Source: Streptomyces sp. HB132 (GTDB taxonomy: Bacteria > Actinomycetota > Actinomycetes > Streptomycetales > Streptomycetaceae). Taken from it: 64,000 nt of DNA. The position numbers and the translations under genes are program-made. The stretch's first letter is position 1, and each line of letters starts with the position of its first letter. Below, piece by piece: positions 54,092 through 63,074 of this stretch. The notes under the pieces are model-generated. The model was not told the origin of the DNA. It made no database searches and was given only the letters and a program-made list of their open reading frames with translations. The DNA lies in contig NZ_JAFBGA010000006.1 of NCBI RefSeq assembly GCF_016909575.1, positions 310,001 through 374,000 of the forward strand. The letters run 5' to 3'.

Positions 54092-56935
54092 ATGGTCAAT
54101 TTCCACTTACTGAGCGCCCTTGAGGCCCGGGTCGACGGGCATGTGGTGCCCCTCGGACACCCGCGGCAGCAGAGCGTGCTGGCGGTCTTGCTGATCGACG
54201 CCAACCGCCCCGTGTCGGCTGATCAACTGCTCCACCGGGTGTGGGGCGACGACGGGACCGCCCGCTCCCAAGCCGCCCTTTATCCCTACATCTCCCGGCT
54301 CCGCCGCGCCCTGATCCCCTACGGCATCCACATCGTCCGCCGCTCGGGCGGTTACGTGTTGGAGGTCGACGAGAACACAGTGGACCTGCACCGCTTCCGC
54401 CACCTGATCCAGCAAGCCAAGAAGACCGAGAAAGACAGCGTCACCCAAGCACTGCTCGAACAAGGACTCGGACTGTGGCGCGGCGATCCCCTGTCCGGAC
54501 TGAACTCCACCTGGCTGGACACCGTGCGCGAGCAACTTGAGGCAGAACGGTGGGCCGCTGAACTGGACCACACCGACGCCATGCTGCGCTCCGGCCGCCA
54601 CAGCGAATGTCTCGCCTCCCTCTCCGCACGGGTAACCACCCATCCACTGGACGAGCGAGTCGCCGGCCAGCTGCTCCTCGCCCTGTACCGCAGCGGACGC
54701 GCCGCTGAGGCCCTCCACCTCTATCAGGGCATCCGGAACCTGCTCTCCGAAGAGCTGGGCACCGACCCGGGACCGCCGTTGCGTGACCTCCACCAGCAGA
54801 TCCTGGTATCGGACCCGCTGCTGGCTCCGCCGGCCCACTCCCCTCTCAGCCCGATGCGGACGCCGTCAGCCCCCATGCAGCTGCCGGCACCGCCGCCACT
54901 GTTCACCGGCCGCCGCAACGAGCTCGCCCAGATGGAAAAGCTGTTGAAAGCACAGCCCGACCCAGACAGTACTGTGCCGATCCTGACGATCTGCGGCGCC
55001 GGCGGTGTCGGTAAGACCTGGTTGGCACTGGACTGGGCCCACCGGCAGCACGAGCACTTCCCCGACGGTCAGCTCTGCGCCGACCTCCAAGGATTCACCC
55101 CGACCGGAGAACCAGCCGACCCGCACGTGATCACACGGGAATTCCTCGAAGCCCTCGGCGTCAGCTCCGCGGACATCCCGACGACTCCGCCGGCCCAGGC
55201 CGCGCTTTACCGAAGCCTGACGACAGGCAAAAGAATCCTCATCCTTCTCGACAACGCCCACGACACCGACCAAGTGCTGCCCCTGCTCCCCGGCAGCCCC
55301 AGCTGCACAGTCCTGGTCACCAGCCGACGCCAGCTCCCCGGGCTGACCGCCTCCCACGCGGCCACGCAACTCACGCTGGAGACGCTCACAAAGACCGAGG
55401 CGCGCGCCCTGCTTGCCCGCCGTCTCGGCGCCGCCCAGCTCGCCTCCGAGCCCGACGCCGTAGCCGAAATTCTTCAGTACTGCGACGGACTCCCTCTGGC
55501 CATCAGCATCCTGGCCGCCCGCGTCACCACCAATCCGGTACTCACCCTCACCGCCTTGGCGACGGAGCTACGCGGGACTGCGGCTCGGCTCGACGCCCTG
55601 GACCTCGGTGAGGTGACCACCGATGTACGTACTGTCTTCGCCTCCTCCTACCTCGCCCTCGACCCCGACTCCGCCCGGGTATTCCGTCAGCTTGCCCAAG
55701 CACCCGGCCCCGACATCGGGCTGCCCGCCGCTGTCAGCCTCAGCGCCCAGCCACCCGCCCGCCTGCGCACATGCCTGCGCCGTCTCCAGGCGCATCACCT
55801 CGTCCAGGAGCGCAGCCCTGGACGCTTCGCCTGCCACGACCTGCTGCGCGCCTACGCCCTCGAACTGGCGGAATCCGTCGCGCCTACCAGCGAAGGGGAA
55901 ACAGCTCGCACTCGAGTGCTCGACCACTACGTGCAAACGGCATACGCGGCCGACCGGCTCCTTCTGCCTCACCGCGATCCGATCCGACTTGCCCCGGCCG
56001 TGCACGGCACCTGTCCCGAAAACCTCACCACGCATGAGCAGGCCATGAGGTGGTTCGCGAACGAGCACACCGTGCTCACCGCGACCTTGGGCCACGCTGC
56101 ACGCACCGGCCGGGACACCCATGCCTGGCAGCTGGCCTGGGCCATCACCACCTACCTGGCCCGGCAGGGACGCTGGGCTGACATCACTGACCTGCACACG
56201 CAGGCTCTCGCAGCCGCCATCCGCCTTCGGGACCCCGCCGCCCAGGTCGAGTCCCACCGCTCCCTCGCGTGGGCTCTCACCGAGACCGGCCGTTATGCCG
56301 AAGCCCACCGAGAACTCACCCATGCCCTGACCCTCCCTCAGGCGAGCGGCGCTCTCGTTCCGCAAGCGCACACCCACCTCGCTCTCGGCTGGCTATACGA
56401 GCGCGAAGGCGACCGGAACGCCGCACTGCGGCACGACCAGAGCGCGGTCGACCTGTTCACTTCCCTGGGACACTTGCCAGGAAGGGCTCGCGCTCTGAAC
56501 GCAGTGGCCTGGGACCATGCCCAGATCGGGGATCACGCGACGTCGGTACGCTGCGCCCTGCAAGCGCTAGCCATCCAACACGAGCTGGGCGACAGACGCG
56601 GCGAAGCCGGGACCTGGGACACCCTCGGATACACCTATCACCAGCTCGGTGACCATGCGAAGGCCATCGACGCCTACGAGCGCAGCCTGGAGCTCCACCG
56701 CGTACTAGGCCACCGCTACAACGAGGCGGAGAATCTCTTCCACCTAGGTCAGACTCATAAGACGACGGGATCGGTCGAATCCTCCAAGGAATTCCTGCGG
56801 CAGGCCCTCGGTATTTATCTCGAAGTCCGCGCTCCCGACGCGGACCTGGAACAGGTCCGCGCATTGTTGGTTGAACTTTACGAGGTGCCATCGCACCCAG
56901 AAGGACCTACGACGCGATCAACCGGCCGCTGGTGA
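54092..56935 (+). CDS. AfsR/SARP-type regulator with NB-ARC and TPR regions
   Basis: 947 residues. OmpR-type winged helix (about 1-90; QSVLAVLLIDANRPVSADQLLHRVWG), bacterial activator domain (about 95-245; VDLHRFRHL...PLDERVAGQLLLALYRSGR), linker, NB-ARC ATPase with GAGGVGKT near 303-310 and ILILLDNAHD, then a C-terminal TPR array (residues about 700-920; GYTYHQLGDHAKAIDAYERSLE). This is the architecture of AfsR, a global activator of antibiotic genes. Codon 6 is TTA (54107), so bldA may control it. The last residues, out of frame, run over an RHS-repeat scrap, so its tail may have been altered by recombination. It lies outside the promoter-defined cluster; a role in it is uncertain. Confidence 0.88.
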   Translation: MVNFHLLSALEARVDGHVVPLGHPRQQSVLAVLLIDANRPVSADQLLHRVWGDDGTARSQAALYPYISRLRRALIPYGIHIVRRSGGYVLEVDENTVDLHRFRHLIQQAKKTEKDSVTQALLEQGLGLWRGDPLSGLNSTWLDTVREQLEAERWAAELDHTDAMLRSGRHSECLASLSARVTTHPLDERVAGQLLLALYRSGRAAEALHLYQGIRNLLSEELGTDPGPPLRDLHQQILVSDPLLAPPAHSPLSPMRTPSAPMQLPAPPPLFTGRRNELAQMEKLLKAQPDPDSTVPILTICGAGGVGKTWLALDWAHRQHEHFPDGQLCADLQGFTPTGEPADPHVITREFLEALGVSSADIPTTPPAQAALYRSLTTGKRILILLDNAHDTDQVLPLLPGSPSCTVLVTSRRQLPGLTASHAATQLTLETLTKTEARALLARRLGAAQLASEPDAVAEILQYCDGLPLAISILAARVTTNPVLTLTALATELRGTAARLDALDLGEVTTDVRTVFASSYLALDPDSARVFRQLAQAPGPDIGLPAAVSLSAQPPARLRTCLRRLQAHHLVQERSPGRFACHDLLRAYALELAESVAPTSEGETARTRVLDHYVQTAYAADRLLLPHRDPIRLAPAVHGTCPENLTTHEQAMRWFANEHTVLTATLGHAARTGRDTHAWQLAWAITTYLARQGRWADITDLHTQALAAAIRLRDPAAQVESHRSLAWALTETGRYAEAHRELTHALTLPQASGALVPQAHTHLALGWLYEREGDRNAALRHDQSAVDLFTSLGHLPGRARALNAVAWDHAQIGDHATSVRCALQALAIQHELGDRRGEAGTWDTLGYTYHQLGDHAKAIDAYERSLELHRVLGHRYNEAENLFHLGQTHKTTGSVESSKEFLRQALGIYLEVRAPDADLEQVRALLVELYEVPSHPEGPTTRSTGRW

Positions 56936-57021
56936 ACACCGACCAGTTCAGACACACCACCGGCTACACCTACGACGCCAACAACAATGTCACCAAGGTC
57001 ACCGACGCCGCGGGCAAGACG
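56908..57021 (+). pseudogene. RHS/YD-repeat fragment
   Basis: One frame reads YDAINRPLVNTDQFRHTTG then YTYDANNNVTKVTDAAGKT, a typical pair of YD repeats from large RHS toxins or wall proteins. Only about 38 codons remain, starting inside the 3' end of the regulator gene in a different frame. Orphan scrap. Confidence 0.7.
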
Positions 57022-57107
57022 ACCCTCCGTCTACGAAATACTCTACGCTCGTATATGTCACTGAGTCGGCCATGCCTATGCTGCATTCACCAGGGTAGAC
57101 AGACCAC

Positions 57108-58109
57108 GTGGAATACACGCCCCTTGCCGCCGAACTGCTCGCCGAGGACGAACTGCCGAACGTCGGCGAGGCCCTCGGACGCAACGACGGCTTCCTCGTT
57201 CGCAACGGCGCCTGCTGGCTGGTGAGCGAATCCGACGGCCAGATCCTGGTCGGGCACGTCGACGCGGACACCTCCCGCGTCTTCGCCCAGCAACGCCGCT
57301 GGCCTTCGCCGCGCCCGCAAGGCCACGGCTTCGCCTCCCCGCTCCCCGACGGCGGCCTCGCCGTGGCCACGGCCGGACTCGTGACGGCGTACGACGCGGA
57401 CGGACGCGTGCGCTGGACAGACACGCTCGACACCTGGGACGACCCCCAGATCGCATCGAGCGCCTGTACACCGGACGGAACCGGACATCTACTTCTGGTT
57501 ACCGCCCCCGGCCCCACGGGGAACGGCTCGTACGCGGGGGACCTCTGCCTCGCCCTCGACATCCGGAGTGGCAAGCCGGTGAGCCACACGGTCCTGCCGT
57601 CCGCCTCGGCCGGTTACGTCTTCCAGCAGTCGCTCACCGATCCCGGTCGGCTGCTCCTGGATGCCGCCCAAGGCGACACCTTCTACTCCCTGGCCGTCCG
57701 GGTCGAACCCGGCGCACTCCACGCCTCACCAGTTGGGCTGGGAGACGAACCCTTCGCAGGCGTGAACCTTGACACCGCCACCCTCAAGCTCGACGTGGGC
57801 GGTGAATGGCTGGGCCTCTACCGAGCCGGCCACCCCGACGTCAGCGCAGACGCGGAGGACGTCCTCCCCGAAGGAAAGCGCTTCGTCGGCCACCACCCGG
57901 GATTCCTCGACACAACCCGCGTCCTGGCAGCCGTAGCTGACGAGCAATGGTCCGACGACGCCCAACACCTCATCCTCGACGCCCCCTCACTCCAGCCCGT
58001 GGGGGAGCTCCACTACCCCGGCACGACCTGCCTGGACCCGCTGGCCCTCGGCGACGGCACCTGGCTGACCATCCACGACCACTCCGTCCGTCGCTGGCGG
58101 ACCTTGTGA
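57108..58109 (+). CDS. Conserved hypothetical, possible beta-propeller
   Basis: 333 residues, no signal peptide or membrane helix. Repeated short blocks rich in Gly, Asp and Trp (DGGLAVATAGLVTAYDADGRVRW; GTGHLLLVTAPGP; GGEWLGLYRAGHPDVSADAEDV) suggest a WD-like or PQQ-like propeller. GTG 57108 is used; no strong ribosome site. Function unknown. Confidence 0.7.
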   Translation: MEYTPLAAELLAEDELPNVGEALGRNDGFLVRNGACWLVSESDGQILVGHVDADTSRVFAQQRRWPSPRPQGHGFASPLPDGGLAVATAGLVTAYDADGRVRWTDTLDTWDDPQIASSACTPDGTGHLLLVTAPGPTGNGSYAGDLCLALDIRSGKPVSHTVLPSASAGYVFQQSLTDPGRLLLDAAQGDTFYSLAVRVEPGALHASPVGLGDEPFAGVNLDTATLKLDVGGEWLGLYRAGHPDVSADAEDVLPEGKRFVGHHPGFLDTTRVLAAVADEQWSDDAQHLILDAPSLQPVGELHYPGTTCLDPLALGDGTWLTIHDHSVRRWRTL

Positions 58110-58235
58110 GAGCCACTCACCAAAGCGTTGGGTCCCTGCGCAGCCCAGGGGACCGCCGGGCCCCCACAAGTTGCCTCAGTACTGCTCCTGAAGGTGGTCA
58201 ACTCCCAGGCCTGTGCGGGGAGCGGCGCGGCGCCC

Positions 58236-58766
58236 TCAGTCCTGCTGTTCTGCGGCGTCCTTGATGCCCTGGAGGGTCGCGTCCATGCCCTTGCCGAGCT
58301 CCCCGACGCGGTAGGCGATGATCGCCTCCTCCTTCCCGGGCGTGCGCTCGATGTGGGTGTTGACTCCGCTGGGGCCGGGGCCGATCGTGACCGGCTGCCT
58401 CAGCACGACGCCGTCGGCGTCCGGGGCGAGGGTGAAGGACCAGGTGGCCATGCGGTGCTCCGGGTCCTCGGTCGGCTCGCCGTAGCGGCCGTCGACGTCC
58501 AGGACGCACCAGGTGAGGGTCCGGGCGGGATCGGACTCGGTGAAATGGGCGACGGTTCGCCAACGGCCGTTCATGGGATGCTCGTTGTGCCCGATGTAGC
58601 GGGCCCCCACCGCCGGCGAGGTGGCGCCGTCCTGCCATTCCACTTCCATCAGCTCGGGACTCCACCCGGCCATGGCCTCGACATCGGCCAGCACCTCCCA
58701 GACACGCTCAGGGCTCGCGGAGATCCGGACCTCACGATGCGTGCCGGGCCCGTCGGCGTAGCGCAT
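58236..58766 (-). CDS. SRPBCC (polyketide cyclase/START-like) family protein
   Basis: 176 residues. REVRISASPERVWEVLADVEAMAGWSPELMEVEW is the standard opening of SRPBCC domains, a hydrophobic-cavity fold. GGGGGAG lies 8 nt before ATG 58766. Such proteins bind lipophilic ligands, but this one has no cluster-type promoter and sits beyond the debris zone, so it is more likely a housekeeping SRPBCC protein than a macrolactam enzyme. Confidence 0.82.
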   Translation of the reverse strand: MRYADGPGTHREVRISASPERVWEVLADVEAMAGWSPELMEVEWQDGATSPAVGARYIGHNEHPMNGRWRTVAHFTESDPARTLTWCVLDVDGRYGEPTEDPEHRMATWSFTLAPDADGVVLRQPVTIGPGPSGVNTHIERTPGKEEAIIAYRVGELGKGMDATLQGIKDAAEQQD

Positions 58767-58889
58767 GTCAACAACTCCCCCTGCGGCAGCGCTCGTTCGC
58801 CGATGCCGCAGGAGGAATCCTACGAGCGTCCCCCGGCCCGTGGCCATGGCGCACGGGTCCGCCCTCCGTCGTGGCCCGTGCGCAGGAAG

Positions 58890-58931
58890 GAGCGGCCCCG
58901 TGTCGTCCGGACGGACGTCACGGGGCCGCTC
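58890..58931. terminator. Hairpin downstream of the gluABCD operon (distal)
   Basis: GAGCGGCCCCGTG (58890-58902) pairs perfectly with CACGGGGCCGCTC (58919-58931); the loop contains the self-complementary CGTCCGGACG. No T-run follows. Confidence 0.55.
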
Positions 58932-58996
58932 GGCTCCGGCGGACTGCCCTGCGACCGCCCCCTCACCTTTCCACGGACCGGGATCGGGGCGGCCGT

Positions 58997-59033
58997 CCCC
59001 GTGGGTGTGGAGTCTGACTCCACGCCCACGGGG
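58997..59033. terminator. Strong hairpin downstream of the gluABCD operon (proximal)
   Basis: A 17-bp stem (58997-59013 with 59017-59033; CCCCGTGGGTGTGGAGT, one G-U pair) has a 3-nt loop. It is about 170 bp beyond the end of gluD. Apart from the hairpins, 58767-59203 holds nothing recognisable. Confidence 0.7.
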
Positions 59034-59203
59034 TGTGGGCCTCCAGGTGTCGCCCTGTGTCCTTCGCCGGTCCTCGTCGCATCGGTTGCGACCCGGCCGG
59101 CACGCAGCTGACCTTCTCCCGCACCGGGCACGGAACCGGTATTCCACCGGTTCCGCGGTGCGGGGAGTGATCACCGGCTGCTGCCGGGCGGAGCCCCCGA
59201 CGG

Positions 59204-60076
59204 CTACTGCGGACGGCCCGGCAGCAGCGTTCCCGGTTCGGCGGCGGCGACGCCCGTCCCTTCCGTCTTGGGGTTGCGCCGCTGTCTCTTCGCCACCCAG
59301 GTCGCGAACCAGGAGAGCAGCATGCACATGCCGATGTAGATGGGCGAGATCACCATCACGACAGGGATGAACGGCAGATCGTAGTCGAGGTTCGACGCGA
59401 TCAGCTTGCCCGCGTGGAGGAACTCCTCGTAGGTGATCAGGTAGCCGAGCGACGTGTCCTTGAGTGCCACGACGAGCTGGCTGATGATCGTGGGCAGCAT
59501 CGCGCGGACGGCCTGCGGGGCCAGGACGTGGGTGGTGACCTGCGTCTTGCGCATGCCCAGCGCGAACGCCGCCTCACGCTGCCCCCGCTCCACGGAGTTG
59601 ATCCCCGTACGGAAGACCTCCGCGAGCACGGACCCGTTGTAGAGGGTCAGCCCGGTCACCAGTGCGGGCAGGGGCTGCACCTTCAGTGCGACGAAGACGA
59701 AGAAGATCATCACCAGCACGGGCATGGCCCGGAAGAACTCGACCAACAGCGTCGAGATCCAGCGCACGGGCTTGTGGTCGGAGAGCCGCCCGACGGCGAG
59801 CAGCGCTCCGAGCGCCAGGGAGAGGACCGCCGCGTAGGCGAAGGCCTTCAGGGTGTTGCCCAGCCCGCGCAGCAGCAGCTCCTGAATGCCCTTGTACGTG
59901 AAGGGCGTCCATTTCTCGCTGGTGAACTGGTCGGTGTCGAAGAGCAGGTAGAGGACCCATCCGAGCAGCGCGAGGATCACGGCCGTCGAAAGGATTCCGT
60001 AGAGGAAGTGCCGCTTGCGGGTGACCGGCCCCGGAATGTCGTAGAGCGCGGTCGCGGAGGCGGTGGCGTGGGTCAT
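59204..60076 (-). CDS. gluD: Glutamate-type ABC transporter permease
   Basis: 290 residues, polar amino-acid permease. Several membrane helices and an EAA-loop segment (ERGQREAAFALGMRKTQVTTHVLAPQAVR) that docks on the ATPase. ATG 60076 overlaps the preceding permease stop by 4 bp (ATGA). It forms the channel with the partner permease. The order ATPase, binding protein, permease, permease is the known gluABCD order. Confidence 0.9.
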   Translation of the reverse strand: MTHATASATALYDIPGPVTRKRHFLYGILSTAVILALLGWVLYLLFDTDQFTSEKWTPFTYKGIQELLLRGLGNTLKAFAYAAVLSLALGALLAVGRLSDHKPVRWISTLLVEFFRAMPVLVMIFFVFVALKVQPLPALVTGLTLYNGSVLAEVFRTGINSVERGQREAAFALGMRKTQVTTHVLAPQAVRAMLPTIISQLVVALKDTSLGYLITYEEFLHAGKLIASNLDYDLPFIPVVMVISPIYIGMCMLLSWFATWVAKRQRRNPKTEGTGVAAAEPGTLLPGRPQ

Positions 60077-60717
60077 CGGGCGACTCCCCAGCGCTTCTCC
60101 AACACGTTGAAGAGCGCACTGATGGCGAGGGTGATGATCAGGTATCCGACGGCGATCCAGACGAAGGACCAGATGATGCTGTAGCCGAGCTCGTTGAGGG
60201 TCTTGTAGGTGCCCAGCAGCTCGGTGACGCTGAAGGCCCCGGCGATCGCGGAGTTCTTGGCGAGGGCGATGAGCGTCGAGCCCACCGGGGGGATCACCGA
60301 CCGGAACGCCTGTGGCAGCACCACGTTGTTCAGCGTCTGTCCGAAGGACATCCCAAGGCTCCGAGCGGCTTCGCCCTGGCCCGTGGGCACGGTGTTGATG
60401 CCGGAGCGCAGAGCCTCGCAGATGAAGGCCGAGGTGTAGCAGCCGAGGGCGAGTACCGCGAATACCTGGAAGGGCAGGACCAGGCCGAAGCGCGGCAGGC
60501 CGAGCAGTACGGCGAAGAACAGCAGCGTCAGCGGGGTGTTGCGGAGCACCGCCACCCAGACGGTGCCGATCACCCGGAGCGAGCCGACGGGTGCGACCCG
60601 GAACGACGCCATGACGAAGCCGAGTACGAGCGCCAGGATCGAGGCGTAGACGGTCAGTTCGACGGTGCCGAGGAAGCCCTTGCCGTAGAGCGACCAGTTG
60701 TCTGTCAGTACGTCCAT
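60073..60717 (-). CDS. gluC: Glutamate-type ABC transporter permease
   Basis: 214 residues. LYGKGFLGTVELTVYASILALVLGF is the typical start of HisMQ-type permeases, with EAA loop GQGEAARSLGMSFGQTL. It heterodimerises with the following permease. It starts 16 bp after the binding-protein gene. Confidence 0.9.
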   Translation of the reverse strand: MDVLTDNWSLYGKGFLGTVELTVYASILALVLGFVMASFRVAPVGSLRVIGTVWVAVLRNTPLTLLFFAVLLGLPRFGLVLPFQVFAVLALGCYTSAFICEALRSGINTVPTGQGEAARSLGMSFGQTLNNVVLPQAFRSVIPPVGSTLIALAKNSAIAGAFSVTELLGTYKTLNELGYSIIWSFVWIAVGYLIITLAISALFNVLEKRWGVAR

Positions 60718-60733
60718 GATGGTGGCCCGCCCC

Positions 60734-61645
60734 TCAGTTCGCCGGGTAGCGGTCGATGGGCGGCGGTGTCGGCGCGGGCACCCCGGACAGGCCGAGAGTC
60801 GCTTCGAACGCCTTCTTCCAGTTGCCGTTCTTCTCGTTCTCCTCCAGTGCGTCGTCGAGGGCGAAGCGCAGTGCGTTGTCGCTGCGCGGGACGCCGATGC
60901 CGTACGGCTCCTCGGAGAAGGGCTTGCCGACCACCTTCATCTCGTCCGGCGCCTTTGCGGCGAATCCCAGCAGGATGGCGTCGTCCGTGGTCACGGCGTC
61001 GACCTGGAAGGTCAGCAGGTTGTCGACGCAGATCGAGTAGGTGTCGTACGCGACGAGATCCGCCTCGGGGTAGTCGGCGGCGATGCGCTGGTACGGCGTG
61101 GAACCGGCCGCCGAGCAGACGGTCTTGCCGGCCAGGTCCTGCGGCCCCTGGATGTCGTTCTCGTCCGAACGTACCAGCAGCCCCTGTCCGGCCATGTAGT
61201 ACGGCCCGGCGAAGCCGACGAGCTTCTTACGCATGTCGTTGATCGTGTAGGTGCCGACGTAGTAGTCGATCTGTCCGTTCTGGAGTGCCGTCTCCCGGTT
61301 GGCGGAGGCGATGGTCCGGAAGCGGATCGTGTCCGGCTCGAAGCCGAGCGAGGCGGCCATCATGCGGGCGATCTCGATGTCGAAGCCCGAGTAGACGCCG
61401 GTGGCCGGGTCCTTCTCCCCGAGGTAGGGCTGGTCCTCCTTGGCCCCGACGACGAGATAGCCACGCTTCCTGGCCTTCTTCCAGGTCTTCGACTCCGGCA
61501 GTTCGAAGGCTGTGTCGACCTCGTACTGGGGCAGCTCCTCGGCCTTCGGCCCCTTGACCGGGGGGCTGCCCTCCCTGCCGCAGCCGGCGGAGAGCGCGGC
61601 GATCAGGAGGCAGACCAGTACGGCCGCGATGTTCCTCGTACGCAA
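60734..61645 (-). CDS. gluB: Glutamate-binding lipoprotein of ABC transporter
   Basis: 303 residues. Signal peptide with lipobox LSAGC (lipid-anchored Cys near residue 22), then a type-II periplasmic-binding fold (YLVVGAKEDQPYLGEKDP, GFDIEIARMMAASLGFE, GKTVCSAAGSTPYQ). The start is TTG 61645, chosen because AGGAGG lies 7 nt upstream. It captures the amino acid outside the membrane. Confidence 0.9.
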   Translation of the reverse strand: MRTRNIAAVLVCLLIAALSAGCGREGSPPVKGPKAEELPQYEVDTAFELPESKTWKKARKRGYLVVGAKEDQPYLGEKDPATGVYSGFDIEIARMMAASLGFEPDTIRFRTIASANRETALQNGQIDYYVGTYTINDMRKKLVGFAGPYYMAGQGLLVRSDENDIQGPQDLAGKTVCSAAGSTPYQRIAADYPEADLVAYDTYSICVDNLLTFQVDAVTTDDAILLGFAAKAPDEMKVVGKPFSEEPYGIGVPRSDNALRFALDDALEENEKNGNWKKAFEATLGLSGVPAPTPPPIDRYPAN

Positions 61646-61659
61646 AACGGTGCCTCCTG

Positions 61660-62403
61660 TCAGTGCTTGAGGATCTTGGACAGGAAGTCCTTGGCGCGGT
61701 CGCTCTCCGGTGAGGTGAAGAAGTCCTCCGGAGTGCGGTCCTCGATGATGCATCCGTCGGACATGAAGACGACGCGGTTGGCGGCGGACCGGGCGAAGCC
61801 CATCTCGTGGGTGACGACCACCATGGTCATGCCCTCGCGGGCGAGCTGCTGCATGACCTCGAGGACCTCGTTGATCATCTCGGGGTCGAGCGCCGAGGTG
61901 GGCTCGTCGAAGAGGAGTGCCTTGGGGTCCATGGCGAGTGCGCGGGCGATGGCTACGCGCTGCTGCTGGCCGCCGGAGAGCTGCGCGGGAAGCTTGTCTG
62001 CCTGTGAGGCGAGCCCGACCCGCTCCAGCAGTTCCCGGGAGCGTCGGTCGGCCTCGTCCTTCTTACGCTTGCGGACCTTGAGCTGGGCGAGCGAGACGTT
62101 CGCCAGCACGGTCTTGTGGGCGAACAGGTTGAACGACTGGAAGACCATGCCCACTTCGGCCCGGAGCTCGGCGAGTCCCTTCCCCTCCTCGGGAAGCGGC
62201 TTGCCGTCGATGGCGATGTGGCCGGACTCGATCGTCTCGAGCCGGTTGATGGTCCGGCAGAGGGTTGATTTACCCGATCCGGAGGGGCCGATGACCACCA
62301 CCACCTCCCCGCGGCCGACGGTGAGATTGATGTCCTGAAGTACGTGCAACTTCCCGAAGTACTTGTTGACGTCCCGCAGTTCGATCAACGGATCGACGGC
62401 CAT
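61660..62403 (-). CDS. gluA: Glutamate-type ABC transporter ATPase
   Basis: 247 residues. Walker A GPSGSGKST near 39, Q-loop VGMVFQSFNLF, signature LSGGQQQR, Walker B ALLFDEPTSALDP and H-loop VVVTHEMGFA are all intact. First gene of the transport operon. Specificity for glutamate is assigned from family and gene order only. Confidence 0.92.
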   Translation of the reverse strand: MAVDPLIELRDVNKYFGKLHVLQDINLTVGRGEVVVVIGPSGSGKSTLCRTINRLETIESGHIAIDGKPLPEEGKGLAELRAEVGMVFQSFNLFAHKTVLANVSLAQLKVRKRKKDEADRRSRELLERVGLASQADKLPAQLSGGQQQRVAIARALAMDPKALLFDEPTSALDPEMINEVLEVMQQLAREGMTMVVVTHEMGFARSAANRVVFMSDGCIIEDRTPEDFFTSPESDRAKDFLSKILKH

Positions 62404-62505
62404 ACGCTGCCCTACCCACTTATCGCTTGTGTCGAGGTCAGCGCAAACTATCCGGGGTGGATACGCACTTCGGGGCCGACACGCACCGGCGGAGCATAAG
62501 GCTGT

Positions 62506-62967
62506 TTATCGCGTTTTGGCCTCGGGGCCGCTCTCCGCGGACTCCGCGTACATCTCGGAGAGCTCGGGGCTGCCCGACATCGCCCAGTCCAGACCTGCGG
62601 CGACCACATCGATCTCGCGCCCCGAAGTCAGCCGCACGACAGGCTTTCCGCCCGCCAGGATGTCCCAGGCAGCTCCGGGGACGGTCCGGACCAGGACGGT
62701 GCCGAGGTAGAGCCCGGCGTCGTTGCCCACCCAGGGCAGCTCCTCCGGGTCGTCGCGCCAGACCGGCGGCAGTTGGTCGAGCGCGGACAACGAGACGGGA
62801 CTGTCGTCGAGCTCGAGGCCGCACTGCGCTGCCCGGGCGCGCAGCAGCTCGCATTCCGCGAACAGCTCGGCGACACCGTCCGGATCGGTCTCGACGGCGG
62901 CCGCGAGAGCCATCTCCCGTGTACCGCCCTGGCGCTTACGCCAGTTGTCCAGAAAAGGGATGTTCAT
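62506..62967 (-). CDS. Conserved actinobacterial protein of unknown function
   Basis: 153 residues, soluble, acidic. NIPFLDNWRKRQGGTREMALAAA and PWVGNDAGLYLGTVLVRTVPGAAWDIL resemble a conserved Streptomyces family found beside gluA (I recall it as DUF6278-like). No catalytic motif seen. It lies 102 bp upstream of gluA on the same strand. Confidence 0.7.
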   Translation of the reverse strand: MNIPFLDNWRKRQGGTREMALAAAVETDPDGVAELFAECELLRARAAQCGLELDDSPVSLSALDQLPPVWRDDPEELPWVGNDAGLYLGTVLVRTVPGAAWDILAGGKPVVRLTSGREIDVVAAGLDWAMSGSPELSEMYAESAESGPEAKTR

Positions 62968-63074
62968 GCCACCAGGATCCCATCCCTGACGCCTTCCGCA
63001 TCGCAGGGCGCGCAACCGTGCCGGTTCCGGTACCTGCCCCGGACATGGCCTGGTCACGCGTCTAGGGTACGAGA

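Noticed and set aside
54092..56935. AfsR-like protein as the cluster-specific activator binding the TAGGGG pairs
   Set aside because: The 10-bp repeat spacing and 24-bp distance to the -10 box differ from the usual SARP arrangement, and a LAL activator lies inside the cluster. Not excluded, but less likely.
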